Source: Pseudomonadota bacterium
GTDB taxonomy: Bacteria; Pseudomonadota; Alphaproteobacteria; Rhizobiales; Hyphomicrobiaceae
DNA length: 51,563 bases
Assembly: GCA_023387235.1 (NCBI GenBank)
Contig: JAEWIJ010000212.1
Location: forward strand, 1-51,563
Direction: 5' to 3'
A program made the position numbers and the translations under genes. A model generated the notes under the pieces. It saw only the letters and a program-made list of their open reading frames with translations. It was not told where the DNA came from and did no database searches. Position 1 is the stretch's first letter; the number at the start of each line of letters is the position of its first letter. Below, piece after piece: positions 35,111 through 46,478 of this stretch.

Positions 35111-35154
35111 CTGGGGCTCTGGCCGCTTTCGGGGGAGAGTAGCCAGGGCTCCAG
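35111..35154 (+). promoter_or_regulatory. Intercistronic stem-loop between livK and livH
   Basis: CTGGGGCTCTGGC pairs with GCCAGGGCTCCAG over 13 positions (11 Watson-Crick, 2 G-U) around an 18-base loop. No T run follows. Such hairpins after binding-protein genes often stabilise the upstream message, giving more binding protein than membrane subunits. Confidence 0.6.
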
Positions 35155-35173
35155 CTCCTGCACCGGCTGAAAC

Positions 35174-36049
35174 ATGCTTCTGATCGACATCCTCATTTCG
35201 GGCCTCGTGCTCGGCGGCATGTACGCCCTGATATCCATGGGCCTGACGCTGCAATACGGCGTCGCCCGGATCATGAACCTCGCCTATGGCGAGTTCCTCG
35301 TCGGCGCCGCATTTCTCGCCTTCTGGCTTTACAGCGCGCTCGGCATCAATCCTCTCGCGGGGCTCATTCTGGCCGTGCCGCTCGCCTTCCTCGCCAACTG
35401 GGCCATCTATCGCTGGTTGCTGACGCCGCTCGTGCGCCGCGCAAAGAGCCGTGGTCAGCTCGAGGTCGACAGCATCCTCGCGACCTTCGGCCTCCTGTTC
35501 ATCGTGCAGGGTATCGCACTCGTCATCTTCGGCGGCGAATACTACAGCTACGGCTATCTCTCGGTGCCGGTCTCGATCCTCGGAACGACGCTCGCTCTCA
35601 ATCGCGTCATCGCATTCGTGTTCGCGGCGCTCATCGGCGTGGGTCTCTATGTGGCGCTCACCCGCACACGCACCGGCACCGCGATCCGCGCGATCGCCGT
35701 CAATCCCACAGCGGCAAGCCTCGTCGCGATCGACGTCCGCACGGCTTCGGCCTTTGCATTCGCTCTTGGTGGCGCACTCGTCGCAGCGGGCGGTGTGCTC
35801 GTCAGCATGTTCCTCACGTTCAATGCTTCCATGGGCGTCGTCTTCACGATGAAGGCGCTGATCGTGGTCATCGTCGGCGGCGTCGGCAATGTCATGGGCG
35901 CGCTGATCGTCGGATTGCTCCTCGGTGTGATCGAAACCGCCGTGACGCGCCTCGTCGATCCCGGCCTGACACTCGCCGTGACCTATGCGCTCTTCATGAT
36001 CGTCCTTCTCGTACGTCCGCAAGGTCTGTTCGGGAGCGCGGCCCGATGA
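35174..36049 (+). CDS. livH: ABC permease (LivH-type)
   Basis: Inner-membrane permease of the HAAT ABC importer, 291 residues with about eight membrane helices. Typical LivH features are GLVLGGMYALISMGLTLQYGV near the start, MNLAYGEFLVGAAF, and ALGGALVAAGGVL. It ends inside the start of the next gene (ATGA overlap at 36046-36049), showing translational coupling. It starts 76 bases after livK, with the intercistronic hairpin between them. Confidence 0.92.
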   Translation: MLLIDILISGLVLGGMYALISMGLTLQYGVARIMNLAYGEFLVGAAFLAFWLYSALGINPLAGLILAVPLAFLANWAIYRWLLTPLVRRAKSRGQLEVDSILATFGLLFIVQGIALVIFGGEYYSYGYLSVPVSILGTTLALNRVIAFVFAALIGVGLYVALTRTRTGTAIRAIAVNPTAASLVAIDVRTASAFAFALGGALVAAGGVLVSMFLTFNASMGVVFTMKALIVVIVGGVGNVMGALIVGLLLGVIETAVTRLVDPGLTLAVTYALFMIVLLVRPQGLFGSAAR

Positions 36050-37723
36050 GCCTCGCGCGGGCACCGATCGTCGCGTTGGCAGTCCTGGTTCCGCTGCTGC
36101 TCGCCGGTTTGCCGCTCGTCGCCAGCGGCTATGTGCTCGCGCTGGCGATAGGGATGCTCAACTTCACGATCCTGGCCACGGCCTGGGCGCTGTTCTCGGG
36201 GCCGACGCACTACATTTCGCTCGCGAGCGCTGCGTTCTTCGGGATCGGTGCCTATACCGCCGCCGTGCTGGCAGAGACGGTGCCTTGGCCGGTCGTCCTG
36301 ATCACGGCGGCGTCGACGGGTTTTGCGGTCGCGCTCGTGGTCGGGCTTTCGACTCTGCGACTTTCCGGCGTGTATTTCGTGATCTTCACGTTCGGGCTGA
36401 CTGAGCTGATCCGTCAGCTCGTGACCTGGTACGAAGTGAATGTGAAGGGCACCGTCGGGCGTTATCTATTCCTCGACATGCCCCAGTCGACGATCTACTG
36501 GCAGCTTCTCGCCCTCCTCACAGCCGTCTTTGCCATTGGATGGCTCATCGGGAAGTCACGCCTCGGCCTCGCAGCACGCGTCATTGGTGCCGACGAAGTG
36601 GTCGCTCGCCACAGCGGGATCGACACGACACGCACGAAGATCACCCTCTTCGCCATCAGCTCGGCGATCATGGCGCTCGCGGGCGCGATCATGGCACCGC
36701 GCTGGACCTACATCGATCCGGCGATCGCCTTCAATTCCATGATCTCCTTCCAGGTCGTGATCATGGCCTTGCTCGGCGGTGCGGGCACGCTCTTCGGGCC
36801 GATGCTCGGCGCAGTCCCGCTCGTGCTGCTGTTCGATGTGCTTCAGGCGAACTTCCCCAATGCCTACTCCATCCTTCTCGGCGCGGTGTTCATTCTCATC
36901 GTGTACGGGCTGCCGCGGGGCGTGGCCGGTCTCATGGAGGACTGGGGGCTGACGTTGCGGAAAGCGCCTGCCTTTTCGCCGCCAGTACCCGCGATTCGCG
37001 ACGCCAACGTTCTGACCGTCACCGACCTTCGCAAATCGTTCGGTGGCCTCAATGCGGTCGATGGCGTGAGCTTCGAGGTGCGCCCGGGCGAGATCATCGG
37101 CCTCGTCGGGCCCAACGGATCGGGCAAGACGACCGTCCTCAACCTCATCTCGGGCGCGCTCGGTTCGGATGCTGGCCACATCGTCTTCATGGGCCGCGCC
37201 ATCAACGGATCGGCGCCCGCGACCATCGCCCGGCTCGGCGTCGCGCGCACCTTCCAGCTCGTGCGCGTGCTGCCCTCGATGAGCGTCGTCGAGAACGTCA
37301 TTCCCGGCTTTGCTTTCCGTGCTCATCCCCTGACCGGAAATGACGCGCTGGCGGAGGCGCAGGTACTGCTCGCGCGCGTCGGTCTTGATCGGCGCACCGA
37401 AATGCTCGCCGCCGATCTCACCTATATCGACCAGAAGCGGCTGGAGCTCGCCCGCGCCCTGGCGCTGGAGCCCAAGCTGCTGCTGCTCGACGAGTGGCTC
37501 GCGGGCCTCAATCCAACCGAGCTCGAGCAAGGCATCGACCTCATCCAATCGCTGCGCGACGACGGCCTCAGCATCATCATGGTCGAGCACGTGATGGACG
37601 CGATCCATGCACTTTGCGATCGCTGCGTGGTGATGAATTCGGGCCGCGTAATTGCGCGCGGGACGCCGCGTCTCACGCTCGCCGAGCCCGAGGTCGTGCG
37701 CGCCTATCTCGGGGAGGACGTCG

Positions 37724-37731
<8 letters not shown>
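36046..37731 (+). CDS. Fused ABC permease-ATPase (LivM-LivG)
   Basis: One 561-residue protein combining two importer subunits. Residues about 1-300 are the LivM-type permease (MLNFTILATAWALFSGPTHYISLASAAFFG). Residues about 322-561 are the LivG-type ATPase: Walker A GPNGSGKT at 355-362, Walker B in LLLLDEW near 478 and H-loop IIMVEHV. LivG proteins usually carry L-(P/S)-Y-G-x-Q-R-R-L-E in place of LSGGQ; here it is LTYIDQKRLELARAL, and DEP is DEW. LivM-LivG fusions are known in this family. It overlaps livH by 4 bases and the next gene by 8. Confidence 0.92.
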
Positions 37732-40018
<2,287 letters not shown>

Positions 40019-40082
40019 GCCGAATGGCCTCTCGATCGGCCTCGGCATAGTCGGGGCGTGTAGTCGATTGATGAACCGCAAA

Positions 40083-40160
40083 TGGTCGGAGCGGCGAGAT
40101 TCGAACTCGCGACCCCCAGTCCCCCAGACTGGTGCGCTAACCAGGCTGCGCTACGCTCCG
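40083..40160 (-). tRNA. tRNA-Pro (anticodon GGG)
   Basis: Read on the minus strand this gives a full cloverleaf of 78 bases. The acceptor stem is CGGAGCG/CGCTCCG with discriminator A and encoded CCA; the D arm is GCGC...GCGC; the anticodon stem CCAGT/ACTGG encloses the loop CTGGGGG with anticodon GGG; the T arm is GCGAG-TTCGAAT-CTCGC. It reads CCC and CCU proline codons. Confidence 0.97.
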
Positions 40161-40478
40161 ATCCGATGAAACCTGCCCGCGCCCCTCAGGCCGCGGACGG
40201 TTCCGGCCGCCGGATCCCCGCAGCAAATGCGGCACCGGACAACCAATATCTCCAGCCGGTGTGGACCGGTGAAGACCGGGGACACGGGTACTCGACAGGT
40301 GGCACCCCGTCAAGGAACTTGGGGCAGGGCCGGGAATTGCATCATTGCGGCCGGAAGGAGTTTACCGCGAACGGACGCGCCATCGCGCGAGGCTGGCGGC
40401 AGAGCGCTATCCGCGCTAAATCGACGGACACTCATTCCCGGCCGGCACGGCCTAATACACATTTCACGGAGGAAACCC
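40161..40478. other. Leader region between tRNA-Pro and the aldolase gene
   Basis: 318 bases without a supported gene. It should contain the divergent promoters of the tRNA (leftward) and the aldolase (rightward). GGAGG at the right end is the aldolase ribosome-binding site. No riboswitch was recognised. Confidence 0.4.
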
Positions 40479-41501
40479 ATGTCAATGACGCTCGAGCAGG
40501 TTGCAGAAGCCATGGTCGCCCCCGGCAAGGGCATTCTCGCCGCCGACGAGAGCACGGGCACCATCAAGCGCCGCTTCGACAGCATCAAGGTCGACAACAC
40601 CGAGGCGAACCGCCGCGACTACCGCGAGATGCTGTTCCGCTCGACCGATGCCATGAAGACCGCGATCTCCGGCGTCATCCTCTTCGACGAGACCATCCGC
40701 CAGAAGGCCAAGGACGGCACGCCGCTCGCCAAGATCATCGCCGATACGGGCGCGCTTCCCGGCATCAAGGTCGACGGCAGCACCAAGCCCCTGCAGTTCT
40801 GCCCGGGCGAGGTCGTCACCGAGGGTCTCGATGGCCTGCCCGGCCGCGTGAAGGAGTATGTCGGCCTCGGCGCGAAGTTCGCGAAGTGGCGCGCCGTGAT
40901 CGATATCGGCCAAGGGATGCCGTCCTACACGTGCCTCAAGGCCAATGCACATCTGCTTGGCCGCTACGCCGCGATCTGTCTCGAGGGCGGGCTGGTGCCG
41001 ATCGTCGAGCCGGAAGTGCTCATGGACGGGACGCACGATATCGACCGCTGCGCCGAGGTGACAGAGTGGGTGCTCAAGGAAGTCTACCAGGAGCTCTACT
41101 ACAATCGTGTCGTGCTCGAGCAGACGATCCTGAAGCCCAACATGGTCATTGCCGGTAAGAAATCGGCGCATCAGGCCAGTCGCGAGGAAGTGGCGGAGAA
41201 AACCATCAAAGTGCTGAAGCGGTGCGTGCCGTCGGCCGTGCCGGGCATCGCGTTCCTGTCGGGCGGCCAGTCGGACGAGGATGCGACGGCGCACCTCAAT
41301 CTCATGAATGCAATGGGCGGCCTGCCCTGGAAGCTCTCGTTCTCCTATGGCCGTGCGCTGCAGGCGGCCGCGCTCAAGGCCTGGGGCGGCAAGAGCGAGA
41401 ACTACGCCGCAGGACAGCGCGCCTTCAGCCACCGCGCGAAGATGAACGGTCTCGCGGCCGCCGGAAAATGGAGCGAGCAGCAGGAAAAGGCCGTCGCATA
41501 G
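40479..41501 (+). CDS. Class I fructose-bisphosphate aldolase
   Basis: Cleaves fructose-1,6-bisphosphate to dihydroxyacetone phosphate and glyceraldehyde-3-phosphate by a Schiff-base mechanism. The 340 residues follow the eukaryote-like class I family: GKGILAADESTGTIKRRF near the start, GIKVDGSTKPL, KWRAVIDIG, IVEPEVLMDGTHDI, the Schiff-base Lys in LEQTILKPNMV, and FLSGGQSDEDATAHLNLMN. GGAGGAAACCC precedes the ATG at 40479. The C-terminal region is typical. It acts in glycolysis/gluconeogenesis in the cytoplasm. An exported-protein gene follows after 27 bases. Confidence 0.95.
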   Translation: MSMTLEQVAEAMVAPGKGILAADESTGTIKRRFDSIKVDNTEANRRDYREMLFRSTDAMKTAISGVILFDETIRQKAKDGTPLAKIIADTGALPGIKVDGSTKPLQFCPGEVVTEGLDGLPGRVKEYVGLGAKFAKWRAVIDIGQGMPSYTCLKANAHLLGRYAAICLEGGLVPIVEPEVLMDGTHDIDRCAEVTEWVLKEVYQELYYNRVVLEQTILKPNMVIAGKKSAHQASREEVAEKTIKVLKRCVPSAVPGIAFLSGGQSDEDATAHLNLMNAMGGLPWKLSFSYGRALQAAALKAWGGKSENYAAGQRAFSHRAKMNGLAAAGKWSEQQEKAVA

Positions 41502-41528
41502 GCGCGCCTCGACGGGGATCGGCGGACC

Positions 41529-41972
41529 ATGCGGGCAGGGATCGCGGCCATAGCAGCGGCGCTCGTGCTGCTCCCCGCTTCCGCGCACGCCCAAGGCAAC
41601 ATCGAGCGCAATGCCATGGGCCGCGACGAGATCATCGCGGCCTTTGTCGACCAGCAGCTTTCCGGCGTCTATCCGAGCGGTGTGCCGTGGAGCGAGCTGA
41701 TCCGCTCGGACGGCACGAGCGACTACCGCGAAGGCGGCAACAGGCGCGAAGGCGTCTGGTGGATGCGCGACGACGATTTCTGCTTCCGCTATGGCGTCCC
41801 GCTGTCCGGCGGCTGCTTCCGCGTCGTGCGCATCGGCGCCAACTGCTACGAGCTCTACGCCGTGAACCCCGGCGAGCTGCAGGCGCCTGGACCGCAGACC
41901 GGGGCAAGCTGGAATGGCCGCATGTGGCGGGACAACACCGCGCCGACCTGCGACGAGAAGCCGACATCCTGA
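41529..41972 (+). CDS. Exported protein, function unknown
   Basis: A 147-residue protein with a clear signal peptide (1-22, ALVLLPASAHAQ/GN). The mature part has three Cys around CFRYGVPLSGGCFRVV and ANCYELY and one near the end, suggesting disulfides. The segment VDQQLSGVYPSGVPWSELIR may be a small ligand- or polymer-binding region. I do not recognise the family. It follows the aldolase by 27 bases in the same direction and may be co-transcribed, though a functional link is not obvious. Confidence 0.7.
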   Translation: MRAGIAAIAAALVLLPASAHAQGNIERNAMGRDEIIAAFVDQQLSGVYPSGVPWSELIRSDGTSDYREGGNRREGVWWMRDDDFCFRYGVPLSGGCFRVVRIGANCYELYAVNPGELQAPGPQTGASWNGRMWRDNTAPTCDEKPTS

Positions 41973-42046
41973 ACACGCCGGAAGCGCCCGCCCGCATGGC
42001 ACCACGATAGCTGCGGAAAACCTCTTTCCGCCAGCCGGCGGCGAAG

Positions 42047-42370
42047 CTAATGCGGCTGGAGGAATTTCGCGCGATAGCGCCCGTCGGCACCAGCGACGAA
42101 GAGCTCCTTCACTTGCGGATGGCGCAGCGGCGTGCCGGTCGTGTCCGGAAGCAGGTTCTGCTCCGAGACATAGGCAACATACTCCGTGTCCGCGTTCTCG
42201 GCGAGCAGGTGGTAGAAGGGCTGCTCCTTCTTCGGCCGGATCTCCTCGGGGATCGACTCCCACCACTCCTCGGTGGAATTGAAGACCGGGTCCACATCGA
42301 AGATGATGCCGCGGAATGGATAGATCCGATGGCGCACGACCTGGCCGAGCTGGAACTTGGCCAGCTTCAT
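42047..42370 (-). CDS. hspQ: Heat-shock protein HspQ
   Basis: A 107-residue protein of the HspQ/YccV family: KFQLGQVVRHRIYPFRGII, FDVDPVFNSTEEWW, KEQPFYHLLAENADTEYVAY and VSEQNLLPD are strongly conserved family blocks. In E. coli HspQ binds hemimethylated oriC DNA and modulates Lon proteolysis. The start at 42370 fits family length; an in-frame ATG 14 codons upstream (42412) has no better ribosome-binding site. It converges on the exported-protein gene. Confidence 0.92.
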   Translation of the reverse strand: MKLAKFQLGQVVRHRIYPFRGIIFDVDPVFNSTEEWWESIPEEIRPKKEQPFYHLLAENADTEYVAYVSEQNLLPDTTGTPLRHPQVKELFVAGADGRYRAKFLQPH

Positions 42371-42608
42371 GCCGCGACTGGTTCGGCGCGATCTTGGAGA
42401 ACTCGAGCTCATAGGGCGAGGTATCGCCTCCCTGCTCGATCTGTCAATGGGCCGCTTCCGCCCCGCCTGAACGCGATGGCCCGCCGGCACTAAAAGACTA
42501 TCTCGCACGGCGAGAGCATCCTAGATTGCGCCTCAAAGATCTGAAGTACGTGCCGCATTGCCCGGCATTCCACCCAAAAGCACGACAGGCGAGGAAGAGA
42601 GACAAGAC

Positions 42609-44267
42609 ATGCGTCACGGCGGCAAAATCCTGATCGACCAGCTTGAATCACAAGGCGCAAGCGCAGCGTTCACCGTGCCGGGAGAGAGCTTCCTCGCAGC
42701 TCTGGACGGACTTCACGATTCGAACCGCATCAAGACCGTCATCTGCCGCCAGGAAGGGGGCGCCGCGATGATGGCGGAGGCCTGGGGCAAAATGACCGGC
42801 GAGCCCGGCATCTGCTTCGTCACGCGCGGTCCCGGCGCGGCAAATGCCATGAGCGGCCTGCACGTCGCGCAGCAGGACTCGACGCCGATGATCATGTTTC
42901 TCGGTCTGCCGGGTGAGAAGCACGAGGACCGCGAGGCGTTCCAGGAGATCGAGACCAAGCAGCTCTTTTCGTCGTTCGTGAAGTGGGCGGCGGTGATCCG
43001 TTCGACGACGCGCATTCCCGAGTATGTCAGCCATGCCTATCATGCGGCGAAGAACGGCCGGCCAGGCCCCGTCGTGCTGGGGCTGCCCGAGGATATGCTG
43101 TCGAGCAGCGGCGAGACCGCCGACGCCAAGGCGGCGCGCTTCGCACAGCCGGCGCCGAGCAGCAGCGACGTCGACGAGCTGAAGGCCGCGCTCGCGAAGG
43201 CCAAGCGGCCGGTGATGATCATCGGCGGGCCGGGCTGGAGCCGCGACATCCAGAAGAGCGTCGAGGCGTTCGCGGAACGCTACGACATGCCGGTCGCGGC
43301 CGCCTTCCGCTACCAGGACTACATGGACAACCGGCATCCGAACTATGTCGGGCATGCCGGCATCGGGCTCGATGCCAAGCTCGCGAGCGCGATCAAGGGT
43401 GCGGATGTGCTGATCGTCGTCGGTGCGCGCCTCGGCGAGATGACGACGTCGACCTACACGCTCGTCGACATTCCCAATCCGAGCCAGTTCCTCGTGCACG
43501 TCCATCCCTCGGGCAACGAGCTCGGCTCGGTCTATCGTGCGGACCTGCCGATCAATGCCACGGCGGAGACCTTCGCACGCGCGCTCGATAGCCTCGGCAA
43601 GCCGGCGGCGACACCGTGGAGCGGCCTGCGCAAGGAGCTGCGCGCGAGCTACGAGGCCTCACTGAAGCCGCTGGCGACACCCGGCGCAGTGCAGTTCGCC
43701 GAGGTCGTGCGCACGGTCTCGGACATGATGCCGGAGAACGGCATCGTGACGAACGGCGCGGGCAACTATGCCGCGTTCGTGCACAAGTACACGCAGTACA
43801 AGGGCTACAAGAGCCAGCTCGCGCCGACATCGGGCTCCATGGGCTATGGCCTGCCGGCGGCGATCGCGGCGAAGCTCGCCGATCCGACCCGCACGGTCGT
43901 CAACTATGCGGGCGACGGCTGCTTCATGATGACGGGGCAGGAGTTCGCGACGGCCGTACAGTACGGGCTCAACGTGATTACGATCGTGGCCAACAACGGC
44001 ATGTACGGCACCATCCGCATGCACCAGGAAAAGCACTACCCGAGCCGCGTCGTCGGCACGGCGCTCGTTAACCCGGATTTCGCGGCCTACGCCCGCGCGT
44101 TCGGCGGACACGGGGAGACGGTCGAGCGCACGGAGGACTTCAAGCCGGCGTTCGAGCGCGCCCTGAAGGCCGGCAAGCCGGCGATCATCGAGTGCAAGCT
44201 CGATCCCGAAGCGCTGACACCGCGCCAGACGCTCACCCAGATCCGCGAGGCGGGCGGGAAGAAATAG
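42609..44267 (+). CDS. ThDP-dependent enzyme (acetolactate synthase-like)
   Basis: A 552-residue member of the acetolactate synthase/pyruvate oxidase superfamily. The N-terminal PYR domain has FTVPGESFLAALDGL and the ThDP-activating Glu in CRQEGGAAMMAEAWG; the middle domain has PVMIIGGPGWS; the C-terminal PP domain has GDGCFMMTGQEF from residue 435 and NNGMYGTI. The ATG at 42609 follows GAGGAAGAG. No small regulatory subunit lies beside it, so it is probably not the biosynthetic acetolactate synthase. A second ThDP enzyme, oxalyl-CoA decarboxylase, is 5 kb away. Substrate unknown. An intrinsic terminator follows. Confidence 0.88.
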   Translation: MRHGGKILIDQLESQGASAAFTVPGESFLAALDGLHDSNRIKTVICRQEGGAAMMAEAWGKMTGEPGICFVTRGPGAANAMSGLHVAQQDSTPMIMFLGLPGEKHEDREAFQEIETKQLFSSFVKWAAVIRSTTRIPEYVSHAYHAAKNGRPGPVVLGLPEDMLSSSGETADAKAARFAQPAPSSSDVDELKAALAKAKRPVMIIGGPGWSRDIQKSVEAFAERYDMPVAAAFRYQDYMDNRHPNYVGHAGIGLDAKLASAIKGADVLIVVGARLGEMTTSTYTLVDIPNPSQFLVHVHPSGNELGSVYRADLPINATAETFARALDSLGKPAATPWSGLRKELRASYEASLKPLATPGAVQFAEVVRTVSDMMPENGIVTNGAGNYAAFVHKYTQYKGYKSQLAPTSGSMGYGLPAAIAAKLADPTRTVVNYAGDGCFMMTGQEFATAVQYGLNVITIVANNGMYGTIRMHQEKHYPSRVVGTALVNPDFAAYARAFGGHGETVERTEDFKPAFERALKAGKPAIIECKLDPEALTPRQTLTQIREAGGKK

Positions 44268-44292
44268 GCAACGCGAATTCTGTATCTGCGCG

Positions 44293-44330
44293 TGGCCGCC
44301 GGGCGCTCGCCTCGGCGGCCATTTTTGTTT
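44293..44330 (+). terminator. Rho-independent terminator
   Basis: TGGCCGCCG pairs with CGGCGGCCA around an 11-base loop, followed by TTTTTGTTT. It lies 25 bases after the ThDP enzyme gene. Confidence 0.88.
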
Positions 44331-44473
44331 CGTGAAGGGGGGCTCCAAGTCGTAAACAAGCAATTAATTTAATATTCGCGCCATTTACCAACTGCATTAC
44401 TAACAATCGACTAAAGTCGGGAAATGTATTACTCAATGTACACCACGAAACAGACCACAGCAGGGCGCAAGCC

Positions 44474-44647
44474 ATGGATCATCGTGCAAATCTTGAAGCA
44501 GTTGGACGCCTCGGCCGGGCTGCGCGGATCAGCGCCGTGATCTGCCTCCTGATTGCGTGCGCCCTGCTGGTGAGCTCCCTGATGTCGGCCAACCGGGTCG
44601 TTGCCGACGTCCAGCCGCTGAACTCGCCGATGCTGCGAATTCTCTGA
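44474..44647 (+). CDS. Small single-pass membrane protein
   Basis: A 57-residue product with a basic N-terminus (MDHRANLEAVGRLGRAARIS), one membrane helix (AVICLLIACALLVSSLMSA) and a short outer tail ending MLRIL. The upstream region at 44330-44450 is AT-rich and promoter-like; AGGG lies about 10 bases before the ATG. A strong terminator follows at 44696-44735. The own promoter region and own terminator support a real gene, but the family is not recognised. Confidence 0.55.
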   Translation: MDHRANLEAVGRLGRAARISAVICLLIACALLVSSLMSANRVVADVQPLNSPMLRIL

Positions 44648-44695
44648 GATCCCAACTCCCCTCTTAACTCACTCCGCTCAACTGACGTCTCCTGC

Positions 44696-44735
44696 AAAAA
44701 CTAGCCCCCGCTTCAGCGCGAAGCGGGGGCTTTTT
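44696..44735. terminator. Bidirectional rho-independent terminator
   Basis: A perfect 12-bp stem (AGCCCCCGCTTC / GAAGCGGGGGCT) with loop AGCGC. On the plus strand TTTTT follows; on the minus strand AGTTTTTG follows. It separates the small membrane protein gene (rightward) from the end of the tct operon (leftward) and can stop both. Confidence 0.9.
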
Positions 44736-44755
44736 CTTGCGGACACTGCTGCAGA

Positions 44756-45274
44756 TCAGAAGCCGAACATGGCCTCGATCGGCCCCTTGGGAAGCGGGAC
44801 CAGGAACCACTTCTCGAACATCATGAAGAAGAATAGCGGCACGCCGACCGACACCAGGATGGCGCGAAGCAGACTTTCGCCGCCGACGAAGATCATGAAC
44901 AGCAGCAGGAAGACCGCCGATGCCGCGTAGAACCCGACGAACTGCACGGCGGCCACGTAGCCTATGGCCGGAATGAGCACCGTGAGCACCCGCCCGAACG
45001 ACGTGCGCGATACGAACGACTCGCTCAAGCCCTCATTCCCCGAAAGCACAGCCTTGAGAAGAATGGAGATGCTGGCCGCGCCGAGAACCAGCGCAATATA
45101 GAACGGAAAGTAGCCGGCGCGTGGGCCTTCGCCCTCCGCCCAGCCGACGCCGAGCCGCAGGCTGTCGGAGATGATGATCGAGCTGAGGGCGAGCAGCACC
45201 AGCGCCACCACGATCTCCATCGTCCGGTTCGAGACCAGGGATCGTTCGTCCGAGGCCTCGCTTTGCTCGTTCAT
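44756..45274 (-). CDS. tctB: Tripartite tricarboxylate transporter small membrane subunit (TctB)
   Basis: A 172-residue inner-membrane subunit with four hydrophobic spans (VVALVLLALSSIIISDSL; FPFYIALVLGAASISILL; LIPAIGYVAAVQFVGFYAAS; AILVSVGVPLFFFMMFEKWF). The pattern GPRAGYFPFYIALVL and the ending VPLPKGP are typical of TctB. The ATG at 45274 is chosen because AAGGAG lies 6 bases before it. Last gene of the leftward tctA-tctC-tctB operon. Confidence 0.92.
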   Translation of the reverse strand: MNEQSEASDERSLVSNRTMEIVVALVLLALSSIIISDSLRLGVGWAEGEGPRAGYFPFYIALVLGAASISILLKAVLSGNEGLSESFVSRTSFGRVLTVLIPAIGYVAAVQFVGFYAASAVFLLLFMIFVGGESLLRAILVSVGVPLFFFMMFEKWFLVPLPKGPIEAMFGF

Positions 45275-45335
45275 GCGCTGCTCCTTCATCCAAACTGCGA
45301 CCTCGCGGCGATCCCACGCCGCGAGGTCATGAGCG

Positions 45336-46364
45336 CTACTTGCCCGCTGCGAGGAAGCCCGCGGACTTCATGAGTTCGTGGTGGCGTTTCTCGGCCGCCG
45401 CGACCCACTTCGCGTACTCATCGCCGGACATGAACGTGTTGTTGAAGGCGCCCTTCTCCATGAACTCCTTCCAATCGGGTGTCTCGCGCACCTTCTTGAA
45501 GAGATCGACGTAGAAGGCCGTCTGCTCCTTCGTGACACCGGCAGGCATGAAAATGCCGCGCAGCATCTGATAGTCGACGTCGACGCCCGATTCCTTGCAC
45601 GTCGGAATATCCGACCAAGCCATCGTGTCGGTCACCTTGGCAGTGTAGGTGCTGCGCTTATCGTCGAAGATGCAGAGGGGACGCAGCGCACCGGCGCGCC
45701 ACTGGGCCACGGCCTCGATGGGATTGTTGACGGTCGAGTTCACGTGATTACCGACGAGTTGCACGGCAACCGCGCCACCGCCGGCGAACGGGACATACGT
45801 GAACTTCTTTCCGCCCGTCACGCCTTCCAACGCGACAGTAATGATCTGATCTTCCTGCTTGGAGCCCGTGCCACCCATCTTGAACTGCTTGTCGTCGCCG
45901 GCCTTCACCGCCGCGATATAGTCCTTCGCCGTTTTATAGGGCGACTGGCTGTTCACCCACAGGACGAACTGATCGAGCGCCAACATTGATACCGGCGTCA
46001 GATCCTTCCAGTTGAACGGCACGCCGGTCGCCAGAGGCGTCGTGAAGAGGTTCGAGAGGGTGATGATGATCTGGTGCGCATCACCCTTGCTCTTCTTGAC
46101 CTCGAGGAAGCCTTCCGCCCCTGCGCCGCCCGCCTTGTTGACGACGACAATGGGCTGCTTCATCAGGTTGTGCTTGCCGACAACGCCTTGGATGAAGCGC
46201 GCCATCTGGTCGGCACCGCCGCCCGTGCCGGCCGGGATGATGAACGTTACCTGCTTGGTCGGCTCCCATGCCTGAGCCGGAAGAGCGGCGCCCGCGAGCA
46301 GCGTCGCGCTCGACAGGATGGCTCCTGCAATGCGGCGCCCCAGCTTCGTGCGTCGAAAGTCCAT
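45336..46364 (-). CDS. tctC: Tct substrate-binding protein (TctC/Bug family)
   Basis: Periplasmic solute-binding protein of 342 residues. The signal peptide runs about 1-32 (LLAGAALPAQAW). The Bug-family signatures are QVTFIIPAGTGGGADQMARF and GGAGAEGF near the N-terminus, and IEAVAQWRAGALRPL later. The ATG at 46364 has GGAGG at 8 bases; two upstream ATGs overlap that site. TctC proteins bind carboxylates, often di- or tricarboxylic acids. Next to oxc and frc, oxalate or a related dicarboxylate is the natural guess, but it is not shown by residues. Confidence 0.92.
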   Translation of the reverse strand: MDFRRTKLGRRIAGAILSSATLLAGAALPAQAWEPTKQVTFIIPAGTGGGADQMARFIQGVVGKHNLMKQPIVVVNKAGGAGAEGFLEVKKSKGDAHQIIITLSNLFTTPLATGVPFNWKDLTPVSMLALDQFVLWVNSQSPYKTAKDYIAAVKAGDDKQFKMGGTGSKQEDQIITVALEGVTGGKKFTYVPFAGGGAVAVQLVGNHVNSTVNNPIEAVAQWRAGALRPLCIFDDKRSTYTAKVTDTMAWSDIPTCKESGVDVDYQMLRGIFMPAGVTKEQTAFYVDLFKKVRETPDWKEFMEKGAFNNTFMSGDEYAKWVAAAEKRHHELMKSAGFLAAGK

Positions 46365-46478
46365 TGCCATTTCCTCCTTATTAACCGCCTCCATTTTCGA
46401 GGCTTTATTGCCGCCTTCAGTCCCAAAGGCGGAATGCGCGATGCCGACTGTCGCGAACGGAGGCCGGCTCGATCCTCC

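Noticed and set aside
40019..40082. Inverted GGCC/GCCGA repeats after the dehydrogenase as a terminator
   Set aside because: Only 4-5 bp stems without a T run.
40082..40478. Plus-strand coding frame over the tRNA
   Set aside because: It translates the tRNA complement and leader; the tRNA-Pro fold is complete, and the aldolase starts at 40479.
40482..42266. 594-codon minus-strand frame across the aldolase gene
   Set aside because: It covers two well-supported plus-strand genes and shows no recognisable protein pattern.
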